DNA of 34,812 nt, taken from the NCBI GenBank assembly GCA_017429205.1, contig JAFRPH010000039.1, positions 1 through 34,812 of the forward strand. The letters are read 5' to 3'. The notes under the pieces are model-generated. The model was not told the origin of the DNA. It worked only from the letters and a program-made list of their open reading frames with translations, and made no database searches. Source of the DNA: Bacteroidales bacterium. GTDB lineage: Bacteria; Bacteroidota; Bacteroidia; Bacteroidales; UBA932. Every line of letters starts with the position of its first letter. Position 1 is the stretch's first letter. A program made the translations under genes and the position numbers. Positions 1 through 8,135 of this stretch are shown here, piece after piece.

Positions 1-1
1 A

Positions 2-1744
2 ATGAAAACTACAGGTATTGTTACGGGTATCGTCTCGAACCTTGTGACCGTACTGGTGGACGGACCGGTGGCGGAGAATGAAATCTGCTACATCGACCTT
101 GCCGGCGTCAAGATGATGGCCGAAGTCATCAAGGTCAACGGCAAGTACGCCTCCGTACAGGTGTTCGAGAGCACCCGCGGCCTCCGGGGCGGCGACAAGG
201 TCGAGTTCGAAGGACGGATGCTCCAGGTCACCCTGGGTCCGGGCCTGCTGTCCAGCGTCTACGACGGCCTGCAGAACGACCTCACCACGATGGAGAGCGT
301 CTTCCTCAAGCGCGGCGAATACACCGACCCGCTGGACCACGAGAAACTCTGGGACTTCACCCCCATCGCCAAGCCCGGTGACAAAGTCGTCGCGGCCGAC
401 TGGCTGGGCGAGGTCAAGGAAGGCTGGCTTCCCCACAAGATCATGGTCCCGTTCTCCTTCCAGGGCACGTACACCGTCAAGTCCGTCGTTCCCGCCGGAC
501 AGTACAACATCGACGCCGTCATCGCGGTCCTGACCGGGGCCGACGGCGAGGATGTCAACGTGACGATGACCCAGAAATGGCCCGTCAAGGTGGCCATCAA
601 GGGCTACAAGGAGAAGCCGCGCCCCAACCGCATCATGGAGACGGGCGTCCGCGTAATCGACACGCTGAACCCCATCGCCGAGGGCGGCACGGGCTTCATC
701 CCGGGCCCGTTCGGCTGCGGCAAGACGGTCCTCCAGCACGCCATCGCCAAGCAGGGCGACGCCGACGTCATCGTGATGGCGGCCTGCGGCGAGCGCGCGA
801 ACGAGGTCGTGGAAATCTTCACTGAGTTCCCGGAACTGATCGACCCGCACACCGGACGCCACCTGATGGAGCGCACCACCATCATCTGCAATACCTCCAA
901 CATGCCGGTGGCCGCCCGAGAGGCGTCCGTCTACACCGCCATGACCCTGTGCGAATACTACCGCGCGATGGGCCTCAAGTGCCTCCTCCTCGCGGACTCC
1001 ACCTCCCGTTGGGCCCAGGCCCTCCGTGAGATGTCCAACCGTATGGAAGAGCTCCCGGGCGCCGATGCGTTCCCGGTGGACCTGTCCGCCATCATCTCCA
1101 ACTTCTACGCCCGTGCGGGCATGGTCGTGCTGAACAACGGCCAGACCGGCGCCGTCACCTTCATCGGCACGGTGTCCCCGGCCGGCGGCAACCTCAAGGA
1201 GCCCGTCACCGAGTCCACCAAGAAGGCCGCCCGCTGCTTCTACGCCCTCGAGCAGAGCCGCGCCGACCAGAAGCGCTACCCGGCCGTCTCCCCGCTGGAT
1301 TCCTACTCCAAGTACCTGGAGTATCCGGAAATCGAGGCGTACCTGGACGAGACCGTCGAACCCGGCTGGGTCGGCAAGGTCAAGACCGCCAAGAACATCA
1401 TCCGCCGCGGCAAGGAAGCCAGCGAGCAGATCAACATCCTCGGCGACGACGGCGTGCCGATGAGCTACCACGTGAACTTCTGGAAATCCGAGCTCGTGGA
1501 CTTCGTCATCCTCCAGCAGGACGCCTTCGACGCGATCGACGCCCTCTGCCCGATCGAGCGCCAGCGCTATATGCTGGACCTCGTGCTGGGCATCTGCGAC
1601 AAGGACTATGACTTCGAGGACTTCGAGAAGTGCCGGTCCTTCTTCAAGGACCTGATCAACGTGCTCCGCCAGATGAACTACTCCGAGTTCCAGGGCGAGG
1701 CCTTCCAGGGCTACCAGGATACCGTCAACCAAATGATTGCATAA
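2..1744 (+). CDS. atpA: V-type ATP synthase/ATPase catalytic subunit A
   Basis: This is the nucleotide-hydrolysing subunit of the cytoplasmic V1 head. ATP turnover here drives, or is driven by, ion movement through the membrane sector. The 580-residue length is normal for bacterial V-type A subunits and includes the non-homologous insert absent from F-type beta. The Walker A motif GPFGCGKT is at residues 235-242, with Cys where many relatives have Ser. The GERANEV segment and the LLADSTSRWAQALREMSNR stretch are also typical. The ATG begins at the second base of the window and the reading frame looks complete, but its upstream region is out of view. The stop lies 4 bases before the B subunit start, so A and B belong to one operon. 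E-type stalk and other small V1 genes are not in the window and are presumably to the left. Confidence 0.97.
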   Translation: MKTTGIVTGIVSNLVTVLVDGPVAENEICYIDLAGVKMMAEVIKVNGKYASVQVFESTRGLRGGDKVEFEGRMLQVTLGPGLLSSVYDGLQNDLTTMESVFLKRGEYTDPLDHEKLWDFTPIAKPGDKVVAADWLGEVKEGWLPHKIMVPFSFQGTYTVKSVVPAGQYNIDAVIAVLTGADGEDVNVTMTQKWPVKVAIKGYKEKPRPNRIMETGVRVIDTLNPIAEGGTGFIPGPFGCGKTVLQHAIAKQGDADVIVMAACGERANEVVEIFTEFPELIDPHTGRHLMERTTIICNTSNMPVAAREASVYTAMTLCEYYRAMGLKCLLLADSTSRWAQALREMSNRMEELPGADAFPVDLSAIISNFYARAGMVVLNNGQTGAVTFIGTVSPAGGNLKEPVTESTKKAARCFYALEQSRADQKRYPAVSPLDSYSKYLEYPEIEAYLDETVEPGWVGKVKTAKNIIRRGKEASEQINILGDDGVPMSYHVNFWKSELVDFVILQQDAFDAIDALCPIERQRYMLDLVLGICDKDYDFEDFEKCRSFFKDLINVLRQMNYSEFQGEAFQGYQDTVNQMIA

Positions 1745-1748
1745 GACC

Positions 1749-3062
1749 ATGAAAGCATACCAAAGAGTCTACACCCAGCTGGAAGGCATCACCAAGGCGA
1801 CGGTTTCGCTCCGCGCGAAGGGCGTGTCCAATGACGAACTGGCCGTCGTGGCCGGCAAGCTTGCCCAGGTCGTGCGCATCAAGGGCGACGTCGTGACCCT
1901 GCAGATCTTCTCCGGCACCGAGGGCATCCCCACCAATGCCGAAGTCACCTTCCTCGGCGAGCCGCCCGTGCTCAAGGTCTCCGACCAGCTCGCCGGCCGC
2001 TTCTTCGACGCCTACGGCCATCCGCTGGACGGCGGCCCCGAGATCGAGGGCGAGGAGCGCCAGATCGGCGGTCCGTCCGTGAACCCGTACAAGCGCCGCC
2101 AGCCGTCCCAGCTCATCCCGACCGGCATCGCCGGCATCGACCTGAACAACACCCTCGTGTCCGGCCAGAAGATTCCCTTCTTCGCCGACCCGGACCAGCC
2201 CTACAACCAGGTGATGGCCGATGTGGCCCTCCGCGCCGACGTGGACAAGATCATCCTCGGCGGCATGGGCCTTTCCAACGACGACTACCTGTTCTTCAAG
2301 AATTCTTTCGAGGCCGCGGGCGCCCTGGACAAGATCATCTGCTTCATCAACACGACCGAGAATCCCCCGGTGGAGCGCCTCCTGGTGCCGGACATGGCCC
2401 TGACCGCCGCCGAGTACTTCGCCGTGGACAAGAATGAGAAGGTCCTGGTGCTGCTGACCGACATGACCCTCTACGCGGACGCCCTGTCCATCGTGTCCAA
2501 CCGTATGGACCAGATCCCGTCCAAGGACTCCATGCCGGGCTCCCTGTACTCCGACCTCGCGAAGATCTACGAGAAGGCCGTGCAGCTCCCGACCGAGGGT
2601 TCCATCACCATCATCGCGGTGACCACCCTGAACGACGGCGACATCACGCACGCCATCCCGGACAACACCGGTTACATCACCGAGGGCCAGCTGTTCCTCC
2701 GCGCGGACACCGACACCGGCAAGGTCATCATCGACCCGTTCCGCTCCCTGTCCCGTCTGAAGCAGCTCGTCCAGAACAAGAAGACGCGCGAAGACCACTC
2801 CCAGGTGATGAACGCCTCCGTCCGCCTGTACGCCGACGCCCAGAACGCGAAGACCAAGCTGGAGAACGGTTTCGACCTCTCCGACTACGACGTCCGCTGC
2901 CTGGACTACGCGAAGGACTACGCCCGCGAACTGCTCGCCATCGACGTGAACATCTCCATCACCGAGATGCTGGACACCGCCTGGAAGCTGTTCGCGAAGT
3001 ACTTCACCCCGGCCGAAACCGGCATCAAGCAGGCCCTCGTGGACAAATACTGGAAGAACTAG
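1749..3062 (+). CDS. atpB: V-type ATP synthase/ATPase subunit B
   Basis: This is the non-catalytic nucleotide-binding partner that alternates with subunit A in the V1 hexamer. The 437-residue length is close to the family norm. The recognisable B-subunit segments include the FFDAYGHPLDGGP region, the LIPTGIAGIDLNNTLVSGQKIPFF region and an SNRMDQIPSKDSMPGSLYSDL stretch typical of the C-terminal ATPase fold. As expected for B, the place of Walker A lacks a GxxxxGKT signature. The ATG at 1749 was chosen over an upstream TTG because it gives the usual MKAYQRVY-type N-terminus and clears the A stop. The gene is followed after 6 bases by subunit D. Confidence 0.97.
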   Translation: MKAYQRVYTQLEGITKATVSLRAKGVSNDELAVVAGKLAQVVRIKGDVVTLQIFSGTEGIPTNAEVTFLGEPPVLKVSDQLAGRFFDAYGHPLDGGPEIEGEERQIGGPSVNPYKRRQPSQLIPTGIAGIDLNNTLVSGQKIPFFADPDQPYNQVMADVALRADVDKIILGGMGLSNDDYLFFKNSFEAAGALDKIICFINTTENPPVERLLVPDMALTAAEYFAVDKNEKVLVLLTDMTLYADALSIVSNRMDQIPSKDSMPGSLYSDLAKIYEKAVQLPTEGSITIIAVTTLNDGDITHAIPDNTGYITEGQLFLRADTDTGKVIIDPFRSLSRLKQLVQNKKTREDHSQVMNASVRLYADAQNAKTKLENGFDLSDYDVRCLDYAKDYARELLAIDVNISITEMLDTAWKLFAKYFTPAETGIKQALVDKYWKN

Positions 3063-3068
3063 ACCCCT

Positions 3069-3680
3069 ATGGCTGTTAAATTCCAATACAATAAAACGTC
3101 GCTGAACGAGATCGGCAAGCAGCTGAAGGTTCGGCAGAAGGCGCTCCCCACGCTGCAGAACAAGGAGAGCGCCCTGCGGCTGGAAGTGCGCAAGGCCAAA
3201 AGCGAGAGCGACCGTCTTATTGCCGACCTGGAAGCCGCCATGGACCGCTACGACTATCTCGCCTCCCTCTGGAACGAGTTCGATCCGGGGCTCGTGGCCA
3301 TCACGGACGTGGACCTGCACACCGTGAAGGTCGCGGGCGTGAAGACCCCGGCCCTCGGGGAAATCCACTACGAGATCCGCCCGTTCAACGCCTTCGCCAA
3401 ACCGGCCTGGTACGCCGACGGCGTGGCCATCCTCAAGGAACTCTCCCGGCTCGGCATCGAGTCGGAAGTGTACCGGGAGAAGGCCCGCATCCTGGACTAC
3501 CAGCGGAAGAAGACGACCCAGAAGGTGAACCTGTACGAGAAGGTCCAGATTCCGGGATTCCAGGAGGCGATCCGCAAGATCAAGCGGTACATGGAGGATG
3601 AGGAGAACCTCTCCAAGGCCTCCCAGAAGATCGTCAAGCAACGCCACGCGGCAGAGGAGGAGGAGGCCTCGGAGGTATGA
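3069..3680 (+). CDS. atpD: V-type ATP synthase/ATPase subunit D (central rotor stalk)
   Basis: Subunit D is the long coiled-coil shaft that turns inside the A3B3 head and couples it to the rotor ring. At 203 residues it has the usual size. Its N-terminal part (QYNKTSLNEIGKQLKVRQKALPTL, roughly residues 5-28) and its C-terminal part (YQRKKTTQKVNLYEKVQIPGFQEAI, roughly 144-168) match the two helical ends of the family, the latter being the conserved VN-ALE/LY-ip region. The stop codon overlaps the next start in an ATGA arrangement at 3677-3680, which indicates translational coupling to subunit I. Confidence 0.93.
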   Translation: MAVKFQYNKTSLNEIGKQLKVRQKALPTLQNKESALRLEVRKAKSESDRLIADLEAAMDRYDYLASLWNEFDPGLVAITDVDLHTVKVAGVKTPALGEIHYEIRPFNAFAKPAWYADGVAILKELSRLGIESEVYREKARILDYQRKKTTQKVNLYEKVQIPGFQEAIRKIKRYMEDEENLSKASQKIVKQRHAAEEEEASEV

Positions 3681-5455
3681 TCAGTCCGATGACCAAATAC
3701 TCCTTCATCCTGCTGAACGGTGAACAGGAAGGCCTGCTGGAGAAACTCCAGGAGATCGGCCTGGTCGATATCACCCGCAGCGTGAAGCCCGTGGACGGGC
3801 CGTCCGGCGAACTGCTCCGCGCCGTGGAGCAGCGGAAGGAACTCGTCCAGTCCCTCGGGAAGATCGTCTTCCCGGAAACGCTCCAGCCCGCCCCGGTCGA
3901 AGGTGACCTCACCTACGCCACCGCCGCGGCGCTGGATACCCTGGAGCAGCTCGGCGAGCAGATGAAGGCCCTCGAGAAAGAGGCCGCCGCCGCTGAGCCG
4001 TGGGGCGCGTTCGACCCGGAACTGCTCAAAAAGCTCTCCGACGCCGGCGTCCCGGTCCAGTTCCATATCAGTTCCGCCAAGTCCTTCAATCCCGAATGGG
4101 CCCGGCAGAACGCTGTCGACATCGTGAAGGAGGCCGACGGCAAGGTGTGGTTCGTCGTGGCCGGTCCGGACACCCTGCCCGACCGCGTCCGCGGCCCGCA
4201 CCGCAGCTTCGAGGCCGTCCAACAGGAAATCGCGGAAGTCCAGGCCGGAATCGACCAGGAAAAGGCGATCCTCCTGACCGCGAAGAAGCGCCAGGACGAG
4301 TTCGAGGCCGAAAGCCGCGAGAGGCTCACCAAGCTGGACCTCTACCTCGCCAAGCAGGCCGCCGTCCCCGCCGCGGAGAACACCATCGTCACCCTTGTGG
4401 GCTACGCCCCCACGGAGAACGAGGAGGCTGTCACCAAGGCCATCGAGGAAACCGGCGTGTACTATCTCAAGGACGAAGCGCAGGTGGACGACAACCCGCC
4501 CATCAGCTTCCGCAACAACAAGTTCGTGAAGATGTTCGAGGTCCTCACCGACATGTACGGCCGCCCGGCCTACAACGGCTTCGACCCGACGCCCTTCATC
4601 GCCGTCTTCTTCCTGCTGTTCTTCGCCTTCTGCATGGGCGACGCCGGCTATGGGTTGCTGCTCATCGTCATCGGCCTGCTGCTCAAGAAGGTGGACAGTT
4701 TCAAGGGCTTCGCCCCGCTCGTGGTCACCCTGGGCATCGGCACCACCGTCATCGGCTTCCTGTTCCATACGTTCTTCTCGATGGACATTGCCGAATGGTC
4801 CATCTTCCAGGGCTTCCCCTTCCTGCCTTCCAAGATCGCAGGCTACGACGGGACGATGGTCCTCGCCCTCATCATCGGTATCGTGCACCTGTGCCTCGCC
4901 ATGATTGTGAAGACCTACAACGCGACGAAAGTCAAGGGCTTCGCGAACTCGCTCGGCACCTGGGGCTGGACACTCCTGATCGTCGGCGGCACCATCGTCG
5001 GCGCCCTCGCTCTCGTGGGCGTGCTGGACAAGGCGGCGACCAAGTGGATCGTCATCGTGATCGGCGTGCTGTCCGCCATCGGCATCTTCCTGCTGAACGA
5101 CCTGCACCGCAACCCGCTCATCAACATCGGCTCCGGCCTCTGGGAGAGCTACAACACGGTCACCGGTCTGCTCGGCGACGTCCTCAGTTACCTCCGCCTG
5201 TATGCGCTCGGCCTCGCCGGCGCGATGCTGGGCAAGGCTTTCAACGACATCGGCCTGATGATCCTCGGCGACGGGAAGTCCATCCCCCTGTGGATCCCGT
5301 TCCTCCTGGTGGTCATCATCGGACATGCCCTCAACATTGCGATGTGCGCCCTCGGCGCCTTCGTGCACCCGCTGCGACTGAACTTCCTGGAGTTCTTCAA
5401 GAATTCCGGCTACGAAGCCGCAGGACGTACCTACAACCCGTTAAAGAAACAATAA
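3677..5455 (+). CDS. atpI: V-type ATP synthase/ATPase subunit I (membrane stator)
   Basis: This is the stator subunit (V-type a/I family) that holds the ion half-channels against the rotor ring in the cytoplasmic membrane. The protein has 592 residues. About the first 280 are a hydrophilic, partly coiled-coil cytoplasmic arm. From about residue 305 there are seven or so hydrophobic segments, beginning with PTPFIAVFFLLFFAFCMGDAGYG, a family hallmark. The essential arginine region lies in the late segment LSYLRLYALGLAGAMLG, followed by the HPLRLNFLEFF motif near the C-terminus. The first ATG (3677) overlaps the D stop. A second in-frame ATG at 3689 is an alternative start that would remove four residues. 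Confidence 0.95.
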   Translation: MISPMTKYSFILLNGEQEGLLEKLQEIGLVDITRSVKPVDGPSGELLRAVEQRKELVQSLGKIVFPETLQPAPVEGDLTYATAAALDTLEQLGEQMKALEKEAAAAEPWGAFDPELLKKLSDAGVPVQFHISSAKSFNPEWARQNAVDIVKEADGKVWFVVAGPDTLPDRVRGPHRSFEAVQQEIAEVQAGIDQEKAILLTAKKRQDEFEAESRERLTKLDLYLAKQAAVPAAENTIVTLVGYAPTENEEAVTKAIEETGVYYLKDEAQVDDNPPISFRNNKFVKMFEVLTDMYGRPAYNGFDPTPFIAVFFLLFFAFCMGDAGYGLLLIVIGLLLKKVDSFKGFAPLVVTLGIGTTVIGFLFHTFFSMDIAEWSIFQGFPFLPSKIAGYDGTMVLALIIGIVHLCLAMIVKTYNATKVKGFANSLGTWGWTLLIVGGTIVGALALVGVLDKAATKWIVIVIGVLSAIGIFLLNDLHRNPLINIGSGLWESYNTVTGLLGDVLSYLRLYALGLAGAMLGKAFNDIGLMILGDGKSIPLWIPFLLVVIIGHALNIAMCALGAFVHPLRLNFLEFFKNSGYEAAGRTYNPLKKQ

Positions 5456-5887
<432 letters not shown>

Positions 5888-5906
5888 GCTCCCAAAACGC
5901 CTTTTC

Positions 5907-5937
5907 AAGCCGGTCTGCCCAGACTGGCTTGTTTTTT
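5907..5937 (+). terminator. Rho-independent terminator of the V-ATPase operon
   Basis: A 10-bp stem AAGCCGGTCT / AGACTGGCTT with one G-T pair and a GCCC loop is followed by G and six T residues. It starts 19 bases after the atpK stop. Confidence 0.85.
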
Positions 5938-5938
5938 G

Positions 5939-5945
5939 TATTTTG
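5939..5945 (+). promoter_or_regulatory. Probable -7 promoter element for the beta-barrel gene
   Basis: TATTTTG sits just after the T-run of the terminator and 20 bases before the start at 5966. It is one base short of the Bacteroidota TAnnTTTG consensus. Overlap with the terminator tail suggests a compact promoter directly after the operon end. Confidence 0.45.
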
Positions 5946-5965
5946 CGGGGAAAACGCATGATGCC

Positions 5966-6622
5966 ATGAGAAAAGTTCTGATCACCCTTGTCGCATTGGC
6001 CGTCGGGATGACCGCCTTTGCCCAGTATGGACCCGGACGCCCCGGCGGCGGACGCGGCGGCTACGGCTACGGACATAACTACGGAGGCGGCGGATACCGC
6101 CCCTCCCGGTACTATATGGACGGTGCCTTCGAAGTGGGTATCATGTTCAACCACTTCAACAGGAACGGGAACACTTACCGGCCCGACCGGCTGGGCTATT
6201 TCGGAGAATATCGGGTGAAGATCAACCCGGTCGTGGACATGGGCCTGCAACTGTCCACCACGTTCGGGAAAGGGTCGTATACCACCTCCGGCGAGCCCTA
6301 TGGCCCGGACGCCCGGTTCTGGCAGGGCACGCCCCTGGTGGTCACGGACTTCAACCTGTTCCCGTACAGCGGCTTCAATCCCTACTTCGGCCTGGGCGTC
6401 GGCCCGGGATTCGGCTACGAGAAGAGCGAGTTCGCGGACACGGGCGAATGGACCCAGGCGCTCGTGCTCAGCCCCCGCGCCGGCGTCGAACTGTTCGAAT
6501 GCCTGCGCATCAGCGTCCACTACCAGTGGTACCTGAGCAAAGCGTCCACGTTCTCTCACATCGGCTTCGGCATCAGCTGGGCGTTCAATACGGGCGGCGG
6601 CGGAAGGCCGATGAGAAGGTAA
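5966..6622 (+). CDS. Secreted outer-membrane beta-barrel protein with Gly/Tyr-rich N-terminal linker
   Basis: The 218-residue product begins with a clear signal peptide (MRKVLITLVALAVGMTAFAQ, cleavage after AFA-Q at about 19). A short Gly/Tyr/Arg-rich stretch follows at residues 21-47. The rest alternates aromatic and polar residues in the manner of a small (about 8-strand) outer-membrane barrel of the porin-family/OmpA-like type common in Bacteroidota. It ends in an amphipathic strand (IGFGISWAF) followed by a basic GGGGRPMRR tail. The specific function is unknown. ATG 5966 was chosen because it starts the signal peptide directly. The stop TAA shares its last base with the ATG of the next gene (TAATG), implying translational coupling to the AlkZ-related gene even though no functional link is evident. 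Confidence 0.75.
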   Translation: MRKVLITLVALAVGMTAFAQYGPGRPGGGRGGYGYGHNYGGGGYRPSRYYMDGAFEVGIMFNHFNRNGNTYRPDRLGYFGEYRVKINPVVDMGLQLSTTFGKGSYTTSGEPYGPDARFWQGTPLVVTDFNLFPYSGFNPYFGLGVGPGFGYEKSEFADTGEWTQALVLSPRAGVELFECLRISVHYQWYLSKASTFSHIGFGISWAFNTGGGGRPMRR

Positions 6623-7344
6623 TGTCGTTCGACCGGAAAAAGGAGGCCGGACTCCCGGCAACCGTCGTATCTGCGGAGACGATGCTCGGCGTCATCGAGA
6701 CGCTGGGCATCGTCCCGTTTTTCGAAAATCCCATCCCGGGCTACTCCATCGAGGAAATGACCGCCCGGGAGAACTGGTTCGACGGCCAGGAGGACCTGCG
6801 CAAGACGCCCTGGGACTGGAAGATTCCGGTCGTCCAGAGCGGGGACGTCGCCTACGGCAAGTTCCTCTGGGGCGGCAAGGCCGCCTTCGCGACGGTGGAA
6901 TGGTATGCCGAGCTGATGAACTGGCGGCGGAGCATGGAGAAGTACCAGCCGACGGCCGAGCAGCGGCAGGTGATGGAGTATCTGGCTGAGCACGGCAGCA
7001 TCGGCATCAAGGAAATCCGGGCGCTGCTGGGCGTGAAGAAAAGTGCGGCCGACGCCCTGATGACGCGCCTGCAGATGCAGTGCCGCGTCGTCACCGGCGA
7101 CATCACGCGCGTCTACCGCGGTCCCGACCTCCACTACAACGGCTGGCAGGTTTCCTCCTTCTGCACGCCGGAATCCCTCTTCTGTGTCGATGCCATCCCC
7201 GGCCCCGGCGGCTTCCCCTTCGGCGAAGCCCGCACCCTCGACGTGGACCACTCCCCCGCCGAATCCCTGGCCCGCCTCACCCGCCACATCCGCACCATCG
7301 CCCCCACCGCCACCGAAAAGCAAATCCTGAAAATGCTCCAATAA
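6622..7344 (+). CDS. AlkZ-related winged-helix protein
   Basis: This 240-residue cytoplasmic protein resembles the Bacteroidales AlkZ-related family, which is itself related to the HTH_42/AlkZ-type DNA glycosylases that unhook crosslinks. Segments that support this include GIVPFFENPIPGYSIEEM (about 29-46), PWDWKIPVVQSGDVAYGKF (about 61-79), a winged-helix-like part IGIKEIRALLGVKKSAADALMTRLQMQ (about 128-154), and the ITRVYRGPDLHYNGWQ segment (about 160-175). I recall the family from such conserved motifs; no glycosylase activity is established for it to my knowledge. The start overlaps the stop of the barrel gene by one base. It has no signal peptide or membrane segment. Confidence 0.72.
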   Translation: MSFDRKKEAGLPATVVSAETMLGVIETLGIVPFFENPIPGYSIEEMTARENWFDGQEDLRKTPWDWKIPVVQSGDVAYGKFLWGGKAAFATVEWYAELMNWRRSMEKYQPTAEQRQVMEYLAEHGSIGIKEIRALLGVKKSAADALMTRLQMQCRVVTGDITRVYRGPDLHYNGWQVSSFCTPESLFCVDAIPGPGGFPFGEARTLDVDHSPAESLARLTRHIRTIAPTATEKQILKMLQ

Positions 7345-7353
7345 AGGTTTGTT

Positions 7354-7545
7354 GGGTCCGGGGGTTTCCCCTAGCATATTGCAAAAGAAAAAAGTATAGA
7401 GGATTCGTAACCCTGGAGCGGAGCGACGGAGGGGGTCCGGGGGTCTTCCCTAGCTAATGTAAAAGAAAAAAGTTTAGAAGACCCGTAACCTTGGAGGCGA
7501 AGCCGACGGAGGGGGTCCGGGGGTCTTCCCCCGGCTTATATAAAC
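7354..7545. repeat. Tandem 79-80 bp intergenic repeat, about 2.4 copies
   Basis: Three units start at 7354, 7433 and 7513 with the core GGGTCCGGGGGTYTTCCC. The first two continue through an A-rich AAAAGAAAAAAGT stretch, a GTAACCYTGGAG stretch and a GACGGAGGG stretch. The third stops after its first third and runs into the terminator. Copies differ by scattered substitutions and a one-base indel. There is no long ORF across the unit. It lies between the AlkZ-related stop and the minus-strand tRNA terminator. Confidence 0.85.
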
Positions 7546-7584
7546 AAAAAAGAGACAGTTTCTTGAGGAAACTGTCTCTTTTTT
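7546..7584. terminator. Bidirectional terminator between AlkZ-related gene and tRNA-Glu
   Basis: A perfect 12-bp stem AGAGACAGTTTC (7551-7562) / GAAACTGTCTCT (7568-7579) with a 5-base loop is flanked by an A-run on the left and a T-run on the right. It can therefore end transcripts from both directions: the plus-strand AlkZ-related gene and the minus-strand tRNA. Confidence 0.88.
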
Positions 7585-7586
7585 AG

Positions 7587-7658
7587 TACTGGGTAGGAGA
7601 ATCGAACTCCTATTGCGAGATTGAGAATCTCGAGTACTAACCGTTATACGAACCCAGC
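7587..7658 (-). tRNA. tRNA-Glu(CUC)
   Basis: On the minus strand the sequence folds into a full cloverleaf: acceptor GCTGGGT/ACCCAGT (closing G-T pair), 4-bp D stem GTAT/GTAC, anticodon stem CGAGA/TCTCG with loop TTCTCAA (anticodon CTC, reading GAG), 4-base variable loop and T arm AGGAG-TTCGATT-CTCCT. The CCA end is not encoded. A terminator follows directly and a strong promoter precedes it. Confidence 0.93.
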
Positions 7659-7670
7659 AGATTGGGAATA

Positions 7671-7701
7671 CAAAGGTACGGCTTTTTTTCGAATTTCCAA
7701 A
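7671..7701 (-). promoter_or_regulatory. Promoter of tRNA-Glu
   Basis: On the minus strand TTTG (7698-7701), a 19-base spacer and TACCTTTG (7671-7678) match the Bacteroidota -33/-7 consensus. The -7 element ends 12 bases before the mature tRNA 5' end. The -33 box begins only a few bases after the DUF486 gene stop. Confidence 0.8.
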
Positions 7702-7704
7702 TTT

Positions 7705-8082
7705 TTATTTCAGAAATACGAAAAAAACAGCCAGGATGAGGCAGAAGAAGGCGGCGACGTGGTTCCATTGCACGGGTTGGCCTTTGAAAAGAAAGGTGAC
7801 GATGATGGTGAAGACGGTTAGGGAGATCACCTCCTGGATCACCTTGAGCTGCATCAGGTTGAAGGGACCGCCGTTGCCGTTGAAGCCGATCCGGTTCGCC
7901 GGGACGGTGAGGCAGTACTCGAAGAAGGCGATGCCCCACGAGAAGAGGATGATGAGGATGAGCGGCCAGCCGGTGGAGATCTTCATCTCCTGGAGTTTGA
8001 GATGACCGTACCACGCGAATGTCATGAAGACGTTCGAGAACACGAGCATGATGACGGTCCAGATGCCTTGCTGCATAATCAT
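7705..8082 (-). CDS. DUF486 (DMT-like) small membrane protein
   Basis: The 125-residue protein has four hydrophobic segments at about 6-26, 39-58, 84-101 and 107-124. The pattern FMTFAWYGHLK, the SWGIAFFEYCLTVPANRIG segment and FNLMQLKVIQEVISL are characteristic of DUF486, a family in the drug/metabolite transporter superfamily. Substrate and role are unknown; it is an inner-membrane protein. The start may be the first Met (8082) or the third residue Met (8076). It is transcribed divergently from the phosphohexomutase gene, with both promoters inside a 53-base gap. Confidence 0.85.
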   Translation of the reverse strand: MIMQQGIWTVIMLVFSNVFMTFAWYGHLKLQEMKISTGWPLILIILFSWGIAFFEYCLTVPANRIGFNGNGGPFNLMQLKVIQEVISLTVFTIIVTFLFKGQPVQWNHVAAFFCLILAVFFVFLK

Positions 8083-8083
8083 T

Positions 8084-8115
8084 TTTGGATTTGGGGCGCA
8101 AATTTAATACTTTTG
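8084..8115 (+). promoter_or_regulatory. Promoter of the phosphohexomutase-DUF1343 operon
   Basis: TTTG (8084-8087), a 20-base spacer and TACTTTTG (8108-8115) match the Bacteroidota promoter consensus. Expected initiation near 8121 leaves a leader of about 15 bases before the chosen start at 8136. Confidence 0.75.
8099..8106 (-). promoter_or_regulatory. -7 element for the DUF486 gene
   Basis: On the minus strand TAAATTTG fits TAnnTTTG exactly and ends 16 bases before the ATG. It lies between the -33 and -7 boxes of the opposing promoter. Confidence 0.55.
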
Positions 8116-8135
8116 TAAGATAAATGAAAGAGACA

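Noticed and set aside
7354..7545. CRISPR array
   Set aside because: The repeated unit includes its whole 80-bp length with no unique spacers, there are fewer than three full copies and no cas genes.
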